Shown piece after piece: positions 7,060 to 16,309 of a stretch of 38,210 nt of DNA. The translations under genes and the position numbers were made by a program. Source of the DNA: RGIG3528 sp045629005 (GTDB lineage: Bacteria; Bacillota; Clostridia; Lachnospirales; Lachnospiraceae); contig JAZQQJ010000020.1 in NCBI GenBank assembly GCA_045629005.1, positions 1 to 38,210 on the forward strand. Direction: 5' to 3'. Position 1 is the stretch's first letter. Every line of letters starts with the position of its first letter. The notes beneath the pieces were generated by a model that was not told where the DNA came from, made no database searches, and was given only the letters and a program-made list of their open reading frames with translations.

Positions 7060-8961
7060 CTATTCCCCGGACTTTTCCTCCGACTCCTCAAGGAGCTGTT
7101 TTTCATAAAGTGCAGCATACCTTCCGCCACGAGCCACAAGCTCGCTGTGGCTGCCGTACTCTACGGCTTTGCCATCTTCAAGCACCATAATTTTGTCGCA
7201 ATGCTCAATGGTGGAAATTCTATGTGCAATAATAATCGTTGTTTTATGTTTTCTAACTCGTTTAAGATTCTCGAGAATGCTTTCCTCGGTGTCTGTATCG
7301 ACTGCAGAAAGAGAGTCATCCAGAATAAGAATCGGTGCGTCCTTCATAAGGGCGCGTGCGATGGAGCTTCTCTGCTTCTGTCCACCGGAAACCGTTACTC
7401 CACGCTCACCGACCATTGTTGCATAGCCCTTGGGGAATTCAACAATGTTATCGTGAATACATGCTGCTTTTGCCGCCTCGGAAACCTCGGCAAGGTCATC
7501 ATAAACCTTGTCGGCAAGGCTTTCTCTCTTTTCCATTTCTGCTTCAAGGTAGGCTTCAAGCTCTTCTTCCTTCGAAAGAAGAATCTTTCTCGCAATTTTT
7601 TTATTCTTTGGAAGTTCCCTGTATTCACGTTTTCCAAAGGCGATGTTTGTCTGAAGTGTATCCGAGAAAAGGAAATTGTCCTGCGGAACATACGCAATCC
7701 TGCTTCTGAGCACCTTTAACGGAATGTTGTTTATGTCATGTCCGTCAAGAGAAATCATGCCGTCTTCAACGTTATGCATATGAAGGAGAAGATTTGCGAT
7801 TGTGGATTTGCCGCAACCCGTCCTTCCTATTATGGCAAGTGATGAACCTTTCGGAATATCAAGTGTAATTCCGTCGAGAACTGCCGGGAGGTCCTCCTTA
7901 TATTTAAACTTGAGATTATTGAAGGAGATTTGACCTTCAATATCTGAAATGGAATTGTCCGTTTTTTCCGTGTCGCTGATTTCGGGAACTTCTTCAAAAA
8001 GGGCTCCGATACGCTTCATGGAAGCAAGTCCCTGAGAGAAGCTTGTAATTGCATCCCCCATTGCAAGCATAGGCCATACAAGCATTGTAAGATACTGCAT
8101 AAACGCTACGAATTTACCCGGCGTAAGTGTTCCGTTTAAAACAAGATTTCCACCGAAAATAAGCGTAATTACACAGGAGATGCCTATAAGGAGCTCAAGC
8201 ATCGGCATAACAACGGCCATAAGGCTGACTACCTTCATATTTTTCTTTTTATTGAAGGCATTGACTTTTGCAAAAGCCTCAAGCTCTTTCTTTTCCTGAA
8301 CAAACGCCTTGATGACTCTGATACCGGATATCGACTCCTGTACCTGGTCGCTCATCTTTGAAAAGGCTTCCTGCTTTTCATCGTACCTTTCTTCAACCTT
8401 CTTTCCGTAAACAATTCCACCGAAAAGAATTACCGTCATAGGAATTATCGAAAGAAGTGTAAGCGGTACGTTTACATAAACTGCCATCTTGATAAGCACC
8501 ATCACCGTCATAACCGATGCATCAAAGGCTGATATAATGGCCATTCCGAGAGCCTGTCTTATTGCACCGAGGTCGTTTGTGAAATAGCTCATAAGGTCGC
8601 CGGTTTTGTTATTGTTATAGAAGTTTACCGACTGTTTTGAAAGATGTGCATAAAGATCAACACGAATCTCATACTCAATCTTCCTGCAGGCTCCAAAAAG
8701 AGTATATCTCCACAGGAAGCGGCAAATCATGATGATAATTCCACAGCCGAGTATAAGACCCACAAGCCTTAATATCCCACTTTTATCAAGTGTACCGTTT
8801 GTAAGTCCGTCGGTAATATCACCTGTAAACTGCGGAACGAAAAGATTGACATAATCAACAACAAAAAGCGTCACGAGTCCGACAATGTATGCGAACCCGT
8901 GCCGCCTTATATAACGCCATATAAACTTTGCACTTTTATTCTCTTTCTCTGACTTTTCCAT
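7060..8961 (-). CDS. ABC exporter half-transporter, degenerate-site subunit with insertion
   Basis: A 633-residue half-transporter: six transmembrane segments (about 15-320) and an ATPase domain. Walker A is GRTGCGKST at 379-387, the signature SGGQ starts at 525, and Walker B reads LDD, with Asp549 in place of the catalytic glutamate. It therefore supplies the good signature motif while its partner supplies the good Walker B. About 40 extra, highly charged and probably helical residues lie between the Q-loop region and the signature (about 445-488, rich in Glu and Lys), longer than in ordinary family members. The start overlaps the preceding ATPase gene by 26 bp and has only a weak ribosome binding site, which suggests translational coupling. 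Confidence 0.93.
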   Translation of the reverse strand: MEKSEKENKSAKFIWRYIRRHGFAYIVGLVTLFVVDYVNLFVPQFTGDITDGLTNGTLDKSGILRLVGLILGCGIIIMICRFLWRYTLFGACRKIEYEIRVDLYAHLSKQSVNFYNNNKTGDLMSYFTNDLGAIRQALGMAIISAFDASVMTVMVLIKMAVYVNVPLTLLSIIPMTVILFGGIVYGKKVEERYDEKQEAFSKMSDQVQESISGIRVIKAFVQEKKELEAFAKVNAFNKKKNMKVVSLMAVVMPMLELLIGISCVITLIFGGNLVLNGTLTPGKFVAFMQYLTMLVWPMLAMGDAITSFSQGLASMKRIGALFEEVPEISDTEKTDNSISDIEGQISFNNLKFKYKEDLPAVLDGITLDIPKGSSLAIIGRTGCGKSTIANLLLHMHNVEDGMISLDGHDINNIPLKVLRSRIAYVPQDNFLFSDTLQTNIAFGKREYRELPKNKKIARKILLSKEEELEAYLEAEMEKRESLADKVYDDLAEVSEAAKAACIHDNIVEFPKGYATMVGERGVTVSGGQKQRSSIARALMKDAPILILDDSLSAVDTDTEESILENLKRVRKHKTTIIIAHRISTIEHCDKIMVLEDGKAVEYGSHSELVARGGRYAALYEKQLLEESEEKSGE

Positions 8962-10438
8962 TTTCCAACACTAACACCCGGTCACATGTCCGATTAATAA
9001 CATCAGGGTCATGTGATATAAATATGTACGAAAGTCCGTACTCATTTTTAAGCTTATGAAGAAGCTCAAGAACCTGATCGCAGACCTCAGCGTCTATTGC
9101 CGAAACAGGCTCGTCAAGTATAACAACTTTTGGTCTCGAAATCAAGGCACATGCGATGGCAATTCTTTGTCTTTGACCACCCGAAAGTTCCCTCACTCTT
9201 CTGTATGCAATTTCCGATCTGAGGTCAACAGAAGCGAGTGCATCAAGAACAGCTTTTTTGTAACGCTCGTGCTCAGAAAAGAGTTTATGCTTTTCTCCTC
9301 TTCGTTTTTCACCAAGCAAATATGCCTCGCGAAGAATTCCCCCAATTGTTCTTGCGGGATTGAGACTCGAATATGGATCCTGAAAAACCATCTGTGGATA
9401 TTCGAATCCATCGGCAAAAATGATACTTCCTTCGTCCGGTTTTAAGAGTCCGGTGACGATTTTTACAAGTGTCGACTTTCCGGAGCCGCTCTTTCCGACG
9501 ATACCGAGAGTCTCTCCTTTTATTAGGTCAAATCCGACCTTTTCCAACACCTTTTTAGTCTCTTTTTTGCCGAAAATGTTAGTGTCAGAATAAGCAAACG
9601 CGATATTTCTTGCTCTTAATATGACTTTTTCTTCGTTCTCAGTCCCATTTTCTAATTCATCAGAATATTTTGAAAATTCGTTTTTGTCATACCTTCCGGA
9701 AATGCCTTCGGATTCAGTATTTTCAACGATTTCACCGTTTTTCAAGGTGATAATTCTGTCTGCCAGTCTGTTGACCAGTTTGCGGTCATGTGAGATGAAA
9801 ATAATGGAGATTTTATACTTATCCCTATAGTGCAGAAGAAGGTCGATAACTTTTGACTGTGTATCAACATCAAGTGCAGTTGTAATTTCATCAGCTACAA
9901 GAAGTTGTGGTTTTGTTATCATGGCCATGGCAATCATGACCCTCTGTCTCTGGCCTCCCGAAAGCCTGTGAGGATAGGTTTTTACAAGCTTTTCCGGCTC
10001 CTCCAGACCGGCATCGGCGAGCGCAGTCAGAACCGCTTTTTTCCTCTCGCTTCGTTCTACTTTTGTAGAATATTTCCGATTATGCAATATAAGTGTCTCT
10101 TCAACCTGTTTTCCGATTGTTAAAAGCGGATTCAGACTTGTCATCGGCTCCTGAAAGACATACGCAATTTCACTGCCACGTATTTTGCACAGTTCCTTTT
10201 GTGTCATAAGATCAATTCTTTTACCGTCAAAAAGAACTCCGTCACTTTTAATTATGTACTCATTTGTAAGTACCTTGGCGATTGCCATGGAGGTAATGCT
10301 CTTGCCGGAACCGGAGCCGCCGACAAGTCCGAGTATCTCTCCTTTTTCCACGCAAAAACTGACGTTCTTTACGAGCGTCTTTTCAATCCCGCCTGTGGGA
10401 ACTGATACATTCAGGTTTTTAACGTCAAGGAGTGCCAT
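8936..10438 (-). CDS. Fused oligopeptide-importer ATPase (DppD-DppF type)
   Basis: A 500-residue cytosolic protein with two ABC ATPase domains in one chain. The first has Walker A GGSGSGKS at 40-47 and LSGGQRQR; its Walker B reads LLVADE. The second has GKSGSGKST from 315 and LSGGQRQR with VVILDEP. A charged linker (about 230-270, ENTESEGISGRYDK onward) joins them. In most peptide importers these are two genes (DppD, DppF); the fusion resembles GsiA/YejF. Stop and start of dppC and this gene abut as TAAATG. It powers the importer formed with the two permeases and lipoprotein upstream. Confidence 0.93.
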   Translation of the reverse strand: MALLDVKNLNVSVPTGGIEKTLVKNVSFCVEKGEILGLVGGSGSGKSITSMAIAKVLTNEYIIKSDGVLFDGKRIDLMTQKELCKIRGSEIAYVFQEPMTSLNPLLTIGKQVEETLILHNRKYSTKVERSERKKAVLTALADAGLEEPEKLVKTYPHRLSGGQRQRVMIAMAMITKPQLLVADEITTALDVDTQSKVIDLLLHYRDKYKISIIFISHDRKLVNRLADRIITLKNGEIVENTESEGISGRYDKNEFSKYSDELENGTENEEKVILRARNIAFAYSDTNIFGKKETKKVLEKVGFDLIKGETLGIVGKSGSGKSTLVKIVTGLLKPDEGSIIFADGFEYPQMVFQDPYSSLNPARTIGGILREAYLLGEKRRGEKHKLFSEHERYKKAVLDALASVDLRSEIAYRRVRELSGGQRQRIAIACALISRPKVVILDEPVSAIDAEVCDQVLELLHKLKNEYGLSYIFISHDPDVINRTCDRVLVLENGKVRERE

Positions 10439-11245
10439 TTATTTCTCTCTTCCGTGTGAAATGAAACCAAGGCCAAGTGTAAGAAGAAGTATTGTCAGAC
10501 CGGGGGCTATTGCATACCAGGGTGCAAATATTATATAGCTCTGTGCTTCGGAAAGCATACGTCCGAGGCTTGGATCCGGCGGTGTCACACCAAGGCCGAG
10601 ATAGCTCATGCCCGCCTCGGAAAGCACTGCATTCTGAAAGCCAATAAGAAGCGATGAAGAAATTACGGTTTTCATATTTGGAAGGATGTCCAGGAATATG
10701 ATTCGAAGATTTCCTGCTCGCATCAGCTTAAGGTTCTTAACGTAGTCCAGCTCCTTCTGAACAAGCATTTCACCGCGCACAACTCTGACAAAGCTTGGTA
10801 CAAATGCTATTCCGAGAGCAAGGACAAGATTATATTTACCGCTTCCCGTTACCGCTATAACGACAAGCGCTATGAGAACGCTCGGGAATGCGGCAAGCGC
10901 ATCGTTGACACGCATGAGAACTGCGTCAACAACACCACCAAAATACCCCGTCAGCGCTCCAATAACCGTACCGACAACCGCTCCGACCGCCACAACACAG
11001 AAGGCGATAAAAAAGCTTGTCGATGCTCCCTGCATTACACGGCTCAGGACATCTCTGCCAAAATTGTCCGTGCCAAACAGGTGTGCAAGTGAGGGTGCCT
11101 TATTTTTTAAGGCTGCATCCATCTCCGTTACATTGTAAGGAGTCCAGAAAAGGCCTAATATTGCAAGCGCAAGAACAAGGGCAACCATAATGATGCCCGC
11201 AATTCCGGTCTTGCTCTTCTTTTTTCGGGTTTCCTTCAAAGCCAT
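10439..11245 (-). CDS. Oligopeptide ABC importer permease (DppC type)
   Basis: A 268-residue inner membrane permease of the binding-protein-dependent family. After a basic N-terminus (MALKETRKKKSKT) comes one transmembrane segment, then the LFGTDNFGRDVLSRVMQGA motif typical of DppC/OppC, and the permease core with LGIAFVPSFVRVVRGEML as the ATPase-contact region. The end carries LGLGVTPPDPSLGRMLSEAQ, the usual DppC signature. Its start overlaps the dppB stop by one base (TGATG), and its stop abuts the next start. The partner permease is the gene upstream. Confidence 0.95.
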   Translation of the reverse strand: MALKETRKKKSKTGIAGIIMVALVLALAILGLFWTPYNVTEMDAALKNKAPSLAHLFGTDNFGRDVLSRVMQGASTSFFIAFCVVAVGAVVGTVIGALTGYFGGVVDAVLMRVNDALAAFPSVLIALVVIAVTGSGKYNLVLALGIAFVPSFVRVVRGEMLVQKELDYVKNLKLMRAGNLRIIFLDILPNMKTVISSSLLIGFQNAVLSEAGMSYLGLGVTPPDPSLGRMLSEAQSYIIFAPWYAIAPGLTILLLTLGLGFISHGREK

Positions 11246-12180
11246 CAGTTCACTCTCGGGTCAACAACGCGGTAGAATACGTCTGCAAGCGTGTTCATAA
11301 CAACAACCACTGCCGCAATATAAAGGACAATGGCAGAGACAACAGGATAATCACGATTTGATATTGAAGCTGTTAATAGTCTTCCAACGCCGGGAATACC
11401 AAAAACCTGCTCGCACACAATACTGCCTGCAAGAACATCCGCAACAATCATTGCGAAAAAAGTTATTGAAGGGATTACGGCATTTTTCAAAATGTGTGAG
11501 GTAAGTATCCGCCCTTCTGTGTTTCCCTTTGCACGCGCAGTTCTGACATAATCCTGGCGGCTTTGGGCAACAATGCAGTCTCTAAGATATTTAATCATCA
11601 TTGAAAGCTTCGGAACAGCAACGGTGATTGCAGGAAGAATCATAAACTTAATGCATCCTCCAAGCGACTCTGACGGGCTTATGTATCCGCCGGAATTAAA
11701 CACCGAAAGTAGTATTCCAAAGACATATGTAAGCATAATTCCGAGGAAAAACTGCGGGACAGCCATTCCGAACTGTGTCAGCGTAGTAATAATATTGTCA
11801 ATGACACCTTTTGGCTTCTTTGCGCTCGCAATGCCAAGCGGCACAGAAAAGACAAAGATAATAATAATCGAGAACAGTGCAAGCAGCAAAGTTGAGGAAA
11901 GTCTGCCGGAAATAAGTTCGGAAACGCTGATTTTATACTGAAGAGATGTACCAAAATCAAGTGTAATGGCTCCTTTTACCCATCTTCCGTAACGCACAAA
12001 GAGATTATCATTAAGTCCGAGCTCTTCTCGGAGCGCTTCCAGCTGCTCCTCTGTCGCATCCATACCGACAAGCGTTGTGGCCGCGTCACCCGGAATAATT
12101 GAAAACGCAAAAAAGGTCACGAAAGAAATAACAAGCAGCGTGACTACGAGTGCAATCAGTTTTTTGCCGATGTATTTCAT
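11245..12180 (-). CDS. Oligopeptide ABC importer permease (DppB type)
   Basis: A 311-residue permease with the typical DppB N-terminus (MKYIGKKLIALVVTLLVISF), a periplasm-side type loop containing PGDAATTLVGMDATEEQLEAL, and a C-terminal core with the SIVCEQVFGIPGVGRLLT motif. AAGGAGG precedes the ATG at 12180. It lies 21 bp after the binding-protein gene and overlaps dppC by one base. Specificity within the peptide/nickel/opine family cannot be decided from the permease; the nearby pepF favours peptides. Confidence 0.95.
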   Translation of the reverse strand: MKYIGKKLIALVVTLLVISFVTFFAFSIIPGDAATTLVGMDATEEQLEALREELGLNDNLFVRYGRWVKGAITLDFGTSLQYKISVSELISGRLSSTLLLALFSIIIIFVFSVPLGIASAKKPKGVIDNIITTLTQFGMAVPQFFLGIMLTYVFGILLSVFNSGGYISPSESLGGCIKFMILPAITVAVPKLSMMIKYLRDCIVAQSRQDYVRTARAKGNTEGRILTSHILKNAVIPSITFFAMIVADVLAGSIVCEQVFGIPGVGRLLTASISNRDYPVVSAIVLYIAAVVVVMNTLADVFYRVVDPRVN

Positions 12181-12201
12181 CGTGACCTCCTTTTTATAAT
12201 T

Positions 12202-13734
12202 TTATTTTCCTGCACGATGGATTTTAGAACAGTCAAGAACGTACACAGGGTACGGTGTATAGCCTGTAAAACCCTTTTTAATTACTGTAATCTGTGCGGG
12301 ATCCTCAATGAATACGGATGCCGCATCATCTGTCAGTATCTTCTGACAAATCTTATAGTATACAGCCTTGTCTTCGTCCTTCTGTGCTGCTAAAGCATCT
12401 GCGTAAGCCGAGTCAAAGGAATCATTTTTGTAATTGATGAAATTGTTGCCTGCAGTGCTCACATAACGCTTTAATACGTCTCCGGGCGCAAGGTTTGCAT
12501 CAAGTCCGATGATTGTTGCTTCGAACTTTCTGCCGCTGTAAACCTCCGAAAGCCATGCAGACCACTCTACAAGTTCAATCTTAGCAGTTACGCCGATTTT
12601 CTTCAATTGCTCAACTATGACTTCGCCTGTTGCAACATGCTGATCGTAACTGGAAGGAATTGTAATCGTAAATGAAAATCCGTCCGGGTAACCTGCCTCC
12701 GCAAGAAGCTTTTTAGCCTCTTCGGTGTTGTACTTATATACATCAACAAGGAATTTGTCATATGTAAGTGTAATTCCCGGGAAAACACCGCTGCCGATAA
12801 CAGTTCCGTGTCCGTCCGATATCATCATGTTGATTTCGTCACGGTCAACAGCATAACAGAGAGCCTTTCTTACTCTTTCGTCCTTGAACGGCTCAAAATC
12901 GTTGTTAAGAAACATCGCCTGAACAAGATTGAAGTTGCTGTAAACCACTTCGTACTTTGATGTAAGCTGGGCAGCCTGGTCGCTTGAGAGCTGGCTCATA
13001 AGGTCGACGTTTCCCGACATCAGCTCAAGGAAAGCTGAATCAATATTTGCAAAAATCTTGAATGTAACCTTATCAAGATACGGCTTTGTGCCGTAGTAAT
13101 CATCGAACTTCTCAATAACGAAGCTCTGCAAAGGAGCATAGGAAACAAACCTGAACGGACCTGTACCTACAGGCGCTGTTGCCTGATTTTGATAATCCGC
13201 AGGGATAATCGCACAGGTCAGGTAATAAATAAGCTCGGTAGAAGGAGTATTAAGCTCCACAACAACCGTCTTATCGTCCGTTGCGTATATGTCTTTAATA
13301 ACAGAAAAAGCCGATTCCACCTGGACGTCTGGAGTAGCGACGCCTTCGAAACCGGCACATCTCTTTAAAGAGTATACTACGTCTTCTGTTTTAACAACAT
13401 CTCCGTTATGGAAAAGCACATTGTCACGAAGCTTGAAGGTGTACTTCATAGAATCATCTGACAATTTATAGCTTTCTGCTACGGCAGGATAAACCATGCC
13501 GTTTTCGTCGGGCTTTACAAGGCCCTCGAAGATGTTAAACAGAACTTCGTCGGTTCCTGCCGCTTTCGCTACATGCGGGTCAAGACTGTCTAAATCCTGC
13601 GGAATTCCGACAATAAGGCTTCCGCCCTGTGTCGGGTCTGGGGAATCGGTGCCCCCGTTATTCTCCGTAGCATTTGTGCATCCGCACAATACACCCAGAA
13701 TCAGAATACCAATGAAAAACAAATGCTTTTTCAT
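12202..13734 (-). CDS. Peptide-binding lipoprotein (family 5 solute-binding protein)
   Basis: The exported receptor of the importer. I chose the ATG at 13734, because AGAGGTG lies at the right distance before it; the in-frame GTG at 13743 falls inside that ribosome binding site. The 510-residue product has a lipoprotein signal (MKKHLFFIGILILG, lipobox VLCGC), then the family 5 fold: SLDPHVAKAAGTDEVLFNIFEGLV near the N-terminus, YTFKLRDNVLFHNGDVV, and the ALCYAVDRDEI region. It is first of the transport genes, 31 bp after yajC. Oligopeptides are the likely ligand given pepF; dipeptides or nickel complexes remain possible. Confidence 0.94.
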   Translation of the reverse strand: MKKHLFFIGILILGVLCGCTNATENNGGTDSPDPTQGGSLIVGIPQDLDSLDPHVAKAAGTDEVLFNIFEGLVKPDENGMVYPAVAESYKLSDDSMKYTFKLRDNVLFHNGDVVKTEDVVYSLKRCAGFEGVATPDVQVESAFSVIKDIYATDDKTVVVELNTPSTELIYYLTCAIIPADYQNQATAPVGTGPFRFVSYAPLQSFVIEKFDDYYGTKPYLDKVTFKIFANIDSAFLELMSGNVDLMSQLSSDQAAQLTSKYEVVYSNFNLVQAMFLNNDFEPFKDERVRKALCYAVDRDEINMMISDGHGTVIGSGVFPGITLTYDKFLVDVYKYNTEEAKKLLAEAGYPDGFSFTITIPSSYDQHVATGEVIVEQLKKIGVTAKIELVEWSAWLSEVYSGRKFEATIIGLDANLAPGDVLKRYVSTAGNNFINYKNDSFDSAYADALAAQKDEDKAVYYKICQKILTDDAASVFIEDPAQITVIKKGFTGYTPYPVYVLDCSKIHRAGK

Positions 13735-13765
13735 AAGGGTCACCTCTTTTTAGTTTTATGTTTGA

Positions 13766-14188
13766 TTATTTAAGTTCGTCTTTGTCTTTCTTCTTACCGA
13801 AAAGGCTCTTCTTTTCAGGCTCTGCCTTTTCTGCTGCGGCTTTCTCGGCTGCCTGCTTTGCTGACATGGGCTTCTCAATCTCAACGATTGCTGTCTTCTT
13901 CATGGGGATACGGCAGTTCTTATTGTTGCCGAACTCAACCATGATAACGTTGTCATCAACGATGCTGATGCATACGCCATAGAAACCGCTTGTTGTAAGA
14001 ACGCTGTCACCAACCTCGAGAGAGCTCATAAGCTCATCCTGCTGCTTCTGCTGCTTCTTCTGAGGACGAATAATCATAAAGTATAATGCTACACCAAAAA
14101 TGATTATGTAAAGAAGGATTGTGCCCCATCCGCCAAGAGTTGCGGCTGATGATGCAGTTGCTGCGTCAAGTACTGTAAAAAAATTCAT
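13766..14188 (-). CDS. yajC: Preprotein translocase accessory subunit YajC
   Basis: A 140-residue single-pass membrane protein of the SecDF-YajC group. One transmembrane helix (about residues 20-42, GTILLYIIIFGVALYFMI) is followed directly by RPQKKQQKQQDELMSSLEVGDSVLTTSGFYG, the diagnostic family motif. The C-terminal third is a charged Ala/Glu/Lys-rich tail that is longer than in the smallest family members. It sits between tgt and the dpp-like genes, the usual tgt-yajC pairing in many bacteria. secD and secF are not in the window. Confidence 0.95.
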   Translation of the reverse strand: MNFFTVLDAATASSAATLGGWGTILLYIIIFGVALYFMIIRPQKKQQKQQDELMSSLEVGDSVLTTSGFYGVCISIVDDNVIMVEFGNNKNCRIPMKKTAIVEIEKPMSAKQAAEKAAAEKAEPEKKSLFGKKKDKDELK

Positions 14189-14226
14189 TTCAAAAACCTC
14201 TCTTAATATATTTCACAAGCGCCGGG

Positions 14227-15360
14227 TTAATCTTCACCCTCACGCATAGCTTCGATTTTTTGTTTTTTATACTCCGAGTAACGATTCTGCTCAATTGCCT
14301 CACGAATTTCTTCCATAAGGTGATTGTAGAAGTAAAGATTGTGAGTTACAAGAAGTCTCATGCCAAGCATTTCTCCTGCCTTCATAAGATGACGGATGTA
14401 TGCCCTGGAATAATTTCTGCATGTCGGACAGTTACACTTCTCATCCAGAGGACGCTCATCAAGCTCATATTTTGCATTGGTAAGTGTCATCTTGCCGTGA
14501 TTTGTATAGGCATTGCCATGACGTCCGTTTCTGGAAGGATATACGCAGTCAAAGAAATCCACGCCTCTTTCAACAGCCTCGAGAATATTCTCGGGAGTGC
14601 CTACGCCCATAAGGTATGTCGGCTTTTCAAGAGGAAGATAAGGCATCACCTTTTCGATAACGTGATACATCTCTTCATGCGTTTCACCAACTGCAAGCCC
14701 GCCTATTGCATAGCCGTCAAGATCAAGCTCGGAAATCTGCTTCGCATGCTCAATACGGATGTCATCAAATACACCGCCCTGATTGATGCCGAAAAGCATC
14801 TGGTTTTTATTGATGGTGTCTTCAAGAGAATTGAGCCTTGCCATCTCCGCTTTACAGCGCTTCAGCCAGCGTGTGGTACGTTCTACGGACTGCTGAATGT
14901 AATCACGTTCCGCGCGGCTTGAAGGACATTCGTCAAACGCCATAGCGATGGTACTTGCAAGATTCGACTGAATCTGCATGCTTTCTTCGGGGCCCATAAA
15001 AATCTTTCTGCCGTCTACATGAGAATTGAAGGTTACTCCTTCTTCTTTTATCTTTCTGAGGCCAGCAAGGGAAAACACCTGAAATCCGCCCGAATCGGTA
15101 AGAATCGGCCTATCCCAGTTCATGAACTTATGAAGTCCGCCCATCTGCTTAACAACCTTATCTCCGGGTCTTACATGAAGATGGTAAGTGTTGGACAGCT
15201 CAACCTGAGTCCCTATTTCTTTTAAATCCATTGTGGAAACTGCACCTTTGATGGCTCCGACCGTTCCAACGTTCATGAATACAGGTGTCTGTATCGTGCC
15301 GTGAACCGTTGTAAACTCACCGCGTTTTGCGTCTCCGCTTTTACAAATAAGCTTATACAT
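14227..15360 (-). CDS. tgt: tRNA-guanine transglycosylase
   Basis: Exchanges guanine 34 for a queuosine precursor in GUN-anticodon tRNAs. The 377-residue protein shows DSGGFQVFSL (catalytic Asp region), the nucleophile region VDFFDCVYPSRNGRHGNA, and the zinc-binding set CNCPTC plus a downstream His. I place the start at the ATG at 15360 (MYKLICKSGDAK); a longer open frame to 15399 reaches back into degV and has no conserved sequence. Only one base separates the degV stop from this ATG, implying coupling. No preQ1 riboswitch is visible upstream. Confidence 0.96.
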   Translation of the reverse strand: MYKLICKSGDAKRGEFTTVHGTIQTPVFMNVGTVGAIKGAVSTMDLKEIGTQVELSNTYHLHVRPGDKVVKQMGGLHKFMNWDRPILTDSGGFQVFSLAGLRKIKEEGVTFNSHVDGRKIFMGPEESMQIQSNLASTIAMAFDECPSSRAERDYIQQSVERTTRWLKRCKAEMARLNSLEDTINKNQMLFGINQGGVFDDIRIEHAKQISELDLDGYAIGGLAVGETHEEMYHVIEKVMPYLPLEKPTYLMGVGTPENILEAVERGVDFFDCVYPSRNGRHGNAYTNHGKMTLTNAKYELDERPLDEKCNCPTCRNYSRAYIRHLMKAGEMLGMRLLVTHNLYFYNHLMEEIREAIEQNRYSEYKKQKIEAMREGED

Positions 15361-15361
15361 A

Positions 15362-16222
15362 TTAAATACTCTTCGTTGCCGTAATCGCAAGTGCTCCATA
15401 GCCGATATGGCATGAAACCGAAAGTGAAAGCGGCGCCATTATAATATCGTCATATTCAGGGAATGCTTCTTTTATTTCCGCAAGCCACTGTTCAGCTTCT
15501 TCGGGATTTCCCGAATATGCCGCATCAATGTGCATCTTTCCCTGATAATCTGCAAATCTTGTCTCGAGGTCCTTTTTAACGGCCTCAAGCATCTTTTTCT
15601 TTCCTGCATCCTTGCCACGCACTTTTGTGTAGGCGTCAAGCTTGTCACCCTGAATCTGAAGTACGGGCTTAATGTTAAGAACTGTTCCGATGGCTGCTGC
15701 CGTAGGGGTAATTCGTCCGCCTTTTTTAAGGTACTTCAAAGTCTCGAGCGTAATGTAAATGCTGGACTGTAACTTTTCTTCCTCGAGACGTGCTTTTATT
15801 TCGGCCGCGGGAACTCCAAGCTGGATAAGATTAAGCGCATCCTTTACCGCACGAAGCATCGTTACGGAAATACGCTGATTATCAACAACAAACACTCTGT
15901 CATTATAATCGTCCGCAGCAAGCATAATCGCCGTTTCACAGGCCTTGCTGAGCCCGGATGACATAGGGATGTAAATTAGCTGGTCGTAGCTTTCAAGAAC
16001 CTTGTCCCACAGGTCAAGCACTTCACCGGGTGAAGGCTGCGACGTTTTGATGTCCGCATCTTCCTTAAGCCTCTCGTAAAACTGCTCCTGAGAAAGCGTA
16101 ATCCCCTCATAAAAGATTTCATCATTTATAAAAAACGGCATGGGAAGGACAAAAATCCCCAACGCTTCCGCTTCTTTTTGTGTTATACCGCTATTGCTGT
16201 CGGTAACAACCGCAATGCTCAT
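15362..16222 (-). CDS. DegV family fatty-acid-binding protein
   Basis: A 286-residue cytosolic protein of the DegV/FakB family, which binds a fatty acid and presents it to a FakA-type kinase. Family marks are VVTDSNSGIT at the N-terminus, KTSQPSPGEV, IPMSSGLSKAC, and LKYLKKGGRI. The start at 16222 has GGAGGGG just upstream; an extension of 46 codons is open but covers the promoter and 24-bp repeats and is unlikely to be translated. It is the first gene of the long minus-strand run. No FakA kinase is in the window; the two PlsC-type acyltransferases are far away. Confidence 0.93.
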   Translation of the reverse strand: MSIAVVTDSNSGITQKEAEALGIFVLPMPFFINDEIFYEGITLSQEQFYERLKEDADIKTSQPSPGEVLDLWDKVLESYDQLIYIPMSSGLSKACETAIMLAADDYNDRVFVVDNQRISVTMLRAVKDALNLIQLGVPAAEIKARLEEEKLQSSIYITLETLKYLKKGGRITPTAAAIGTVLNIKPVLQIQGDKLDAYTKVRGKDAGKKKMLEAVKKDLETRFADYQGKMHIDAAYSGNPEEAEQWLAEIKEAFPEYDDIIMAPLSLSVSCHIGYGALAITATKSI

Positions 16223-16277
16223 CGGTCCCCTCCGAAAAGAATAATTATTTCTCACCACAATAAAGTAAATCCGAAGT

Positions 16278-16306
16278 ATTTTATCATGAAACCCGCGCTT
16301 CGTCAA
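16278..16306 (-). promoter_or_regulatory. degV promoter
   Basis: On the minus strand TTGACG (16306-16301), 17 bp, TAAAAT (16283-16278). It lies about 55 bp before the degV start and directly next to the 24-bp tandem repeats, whose decayed fourth unit contains the -35 box. It is the only clear promoter for the run of genes down to pepF. Confidence 0.8.
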
Positions 16307-16309
16307 ATA

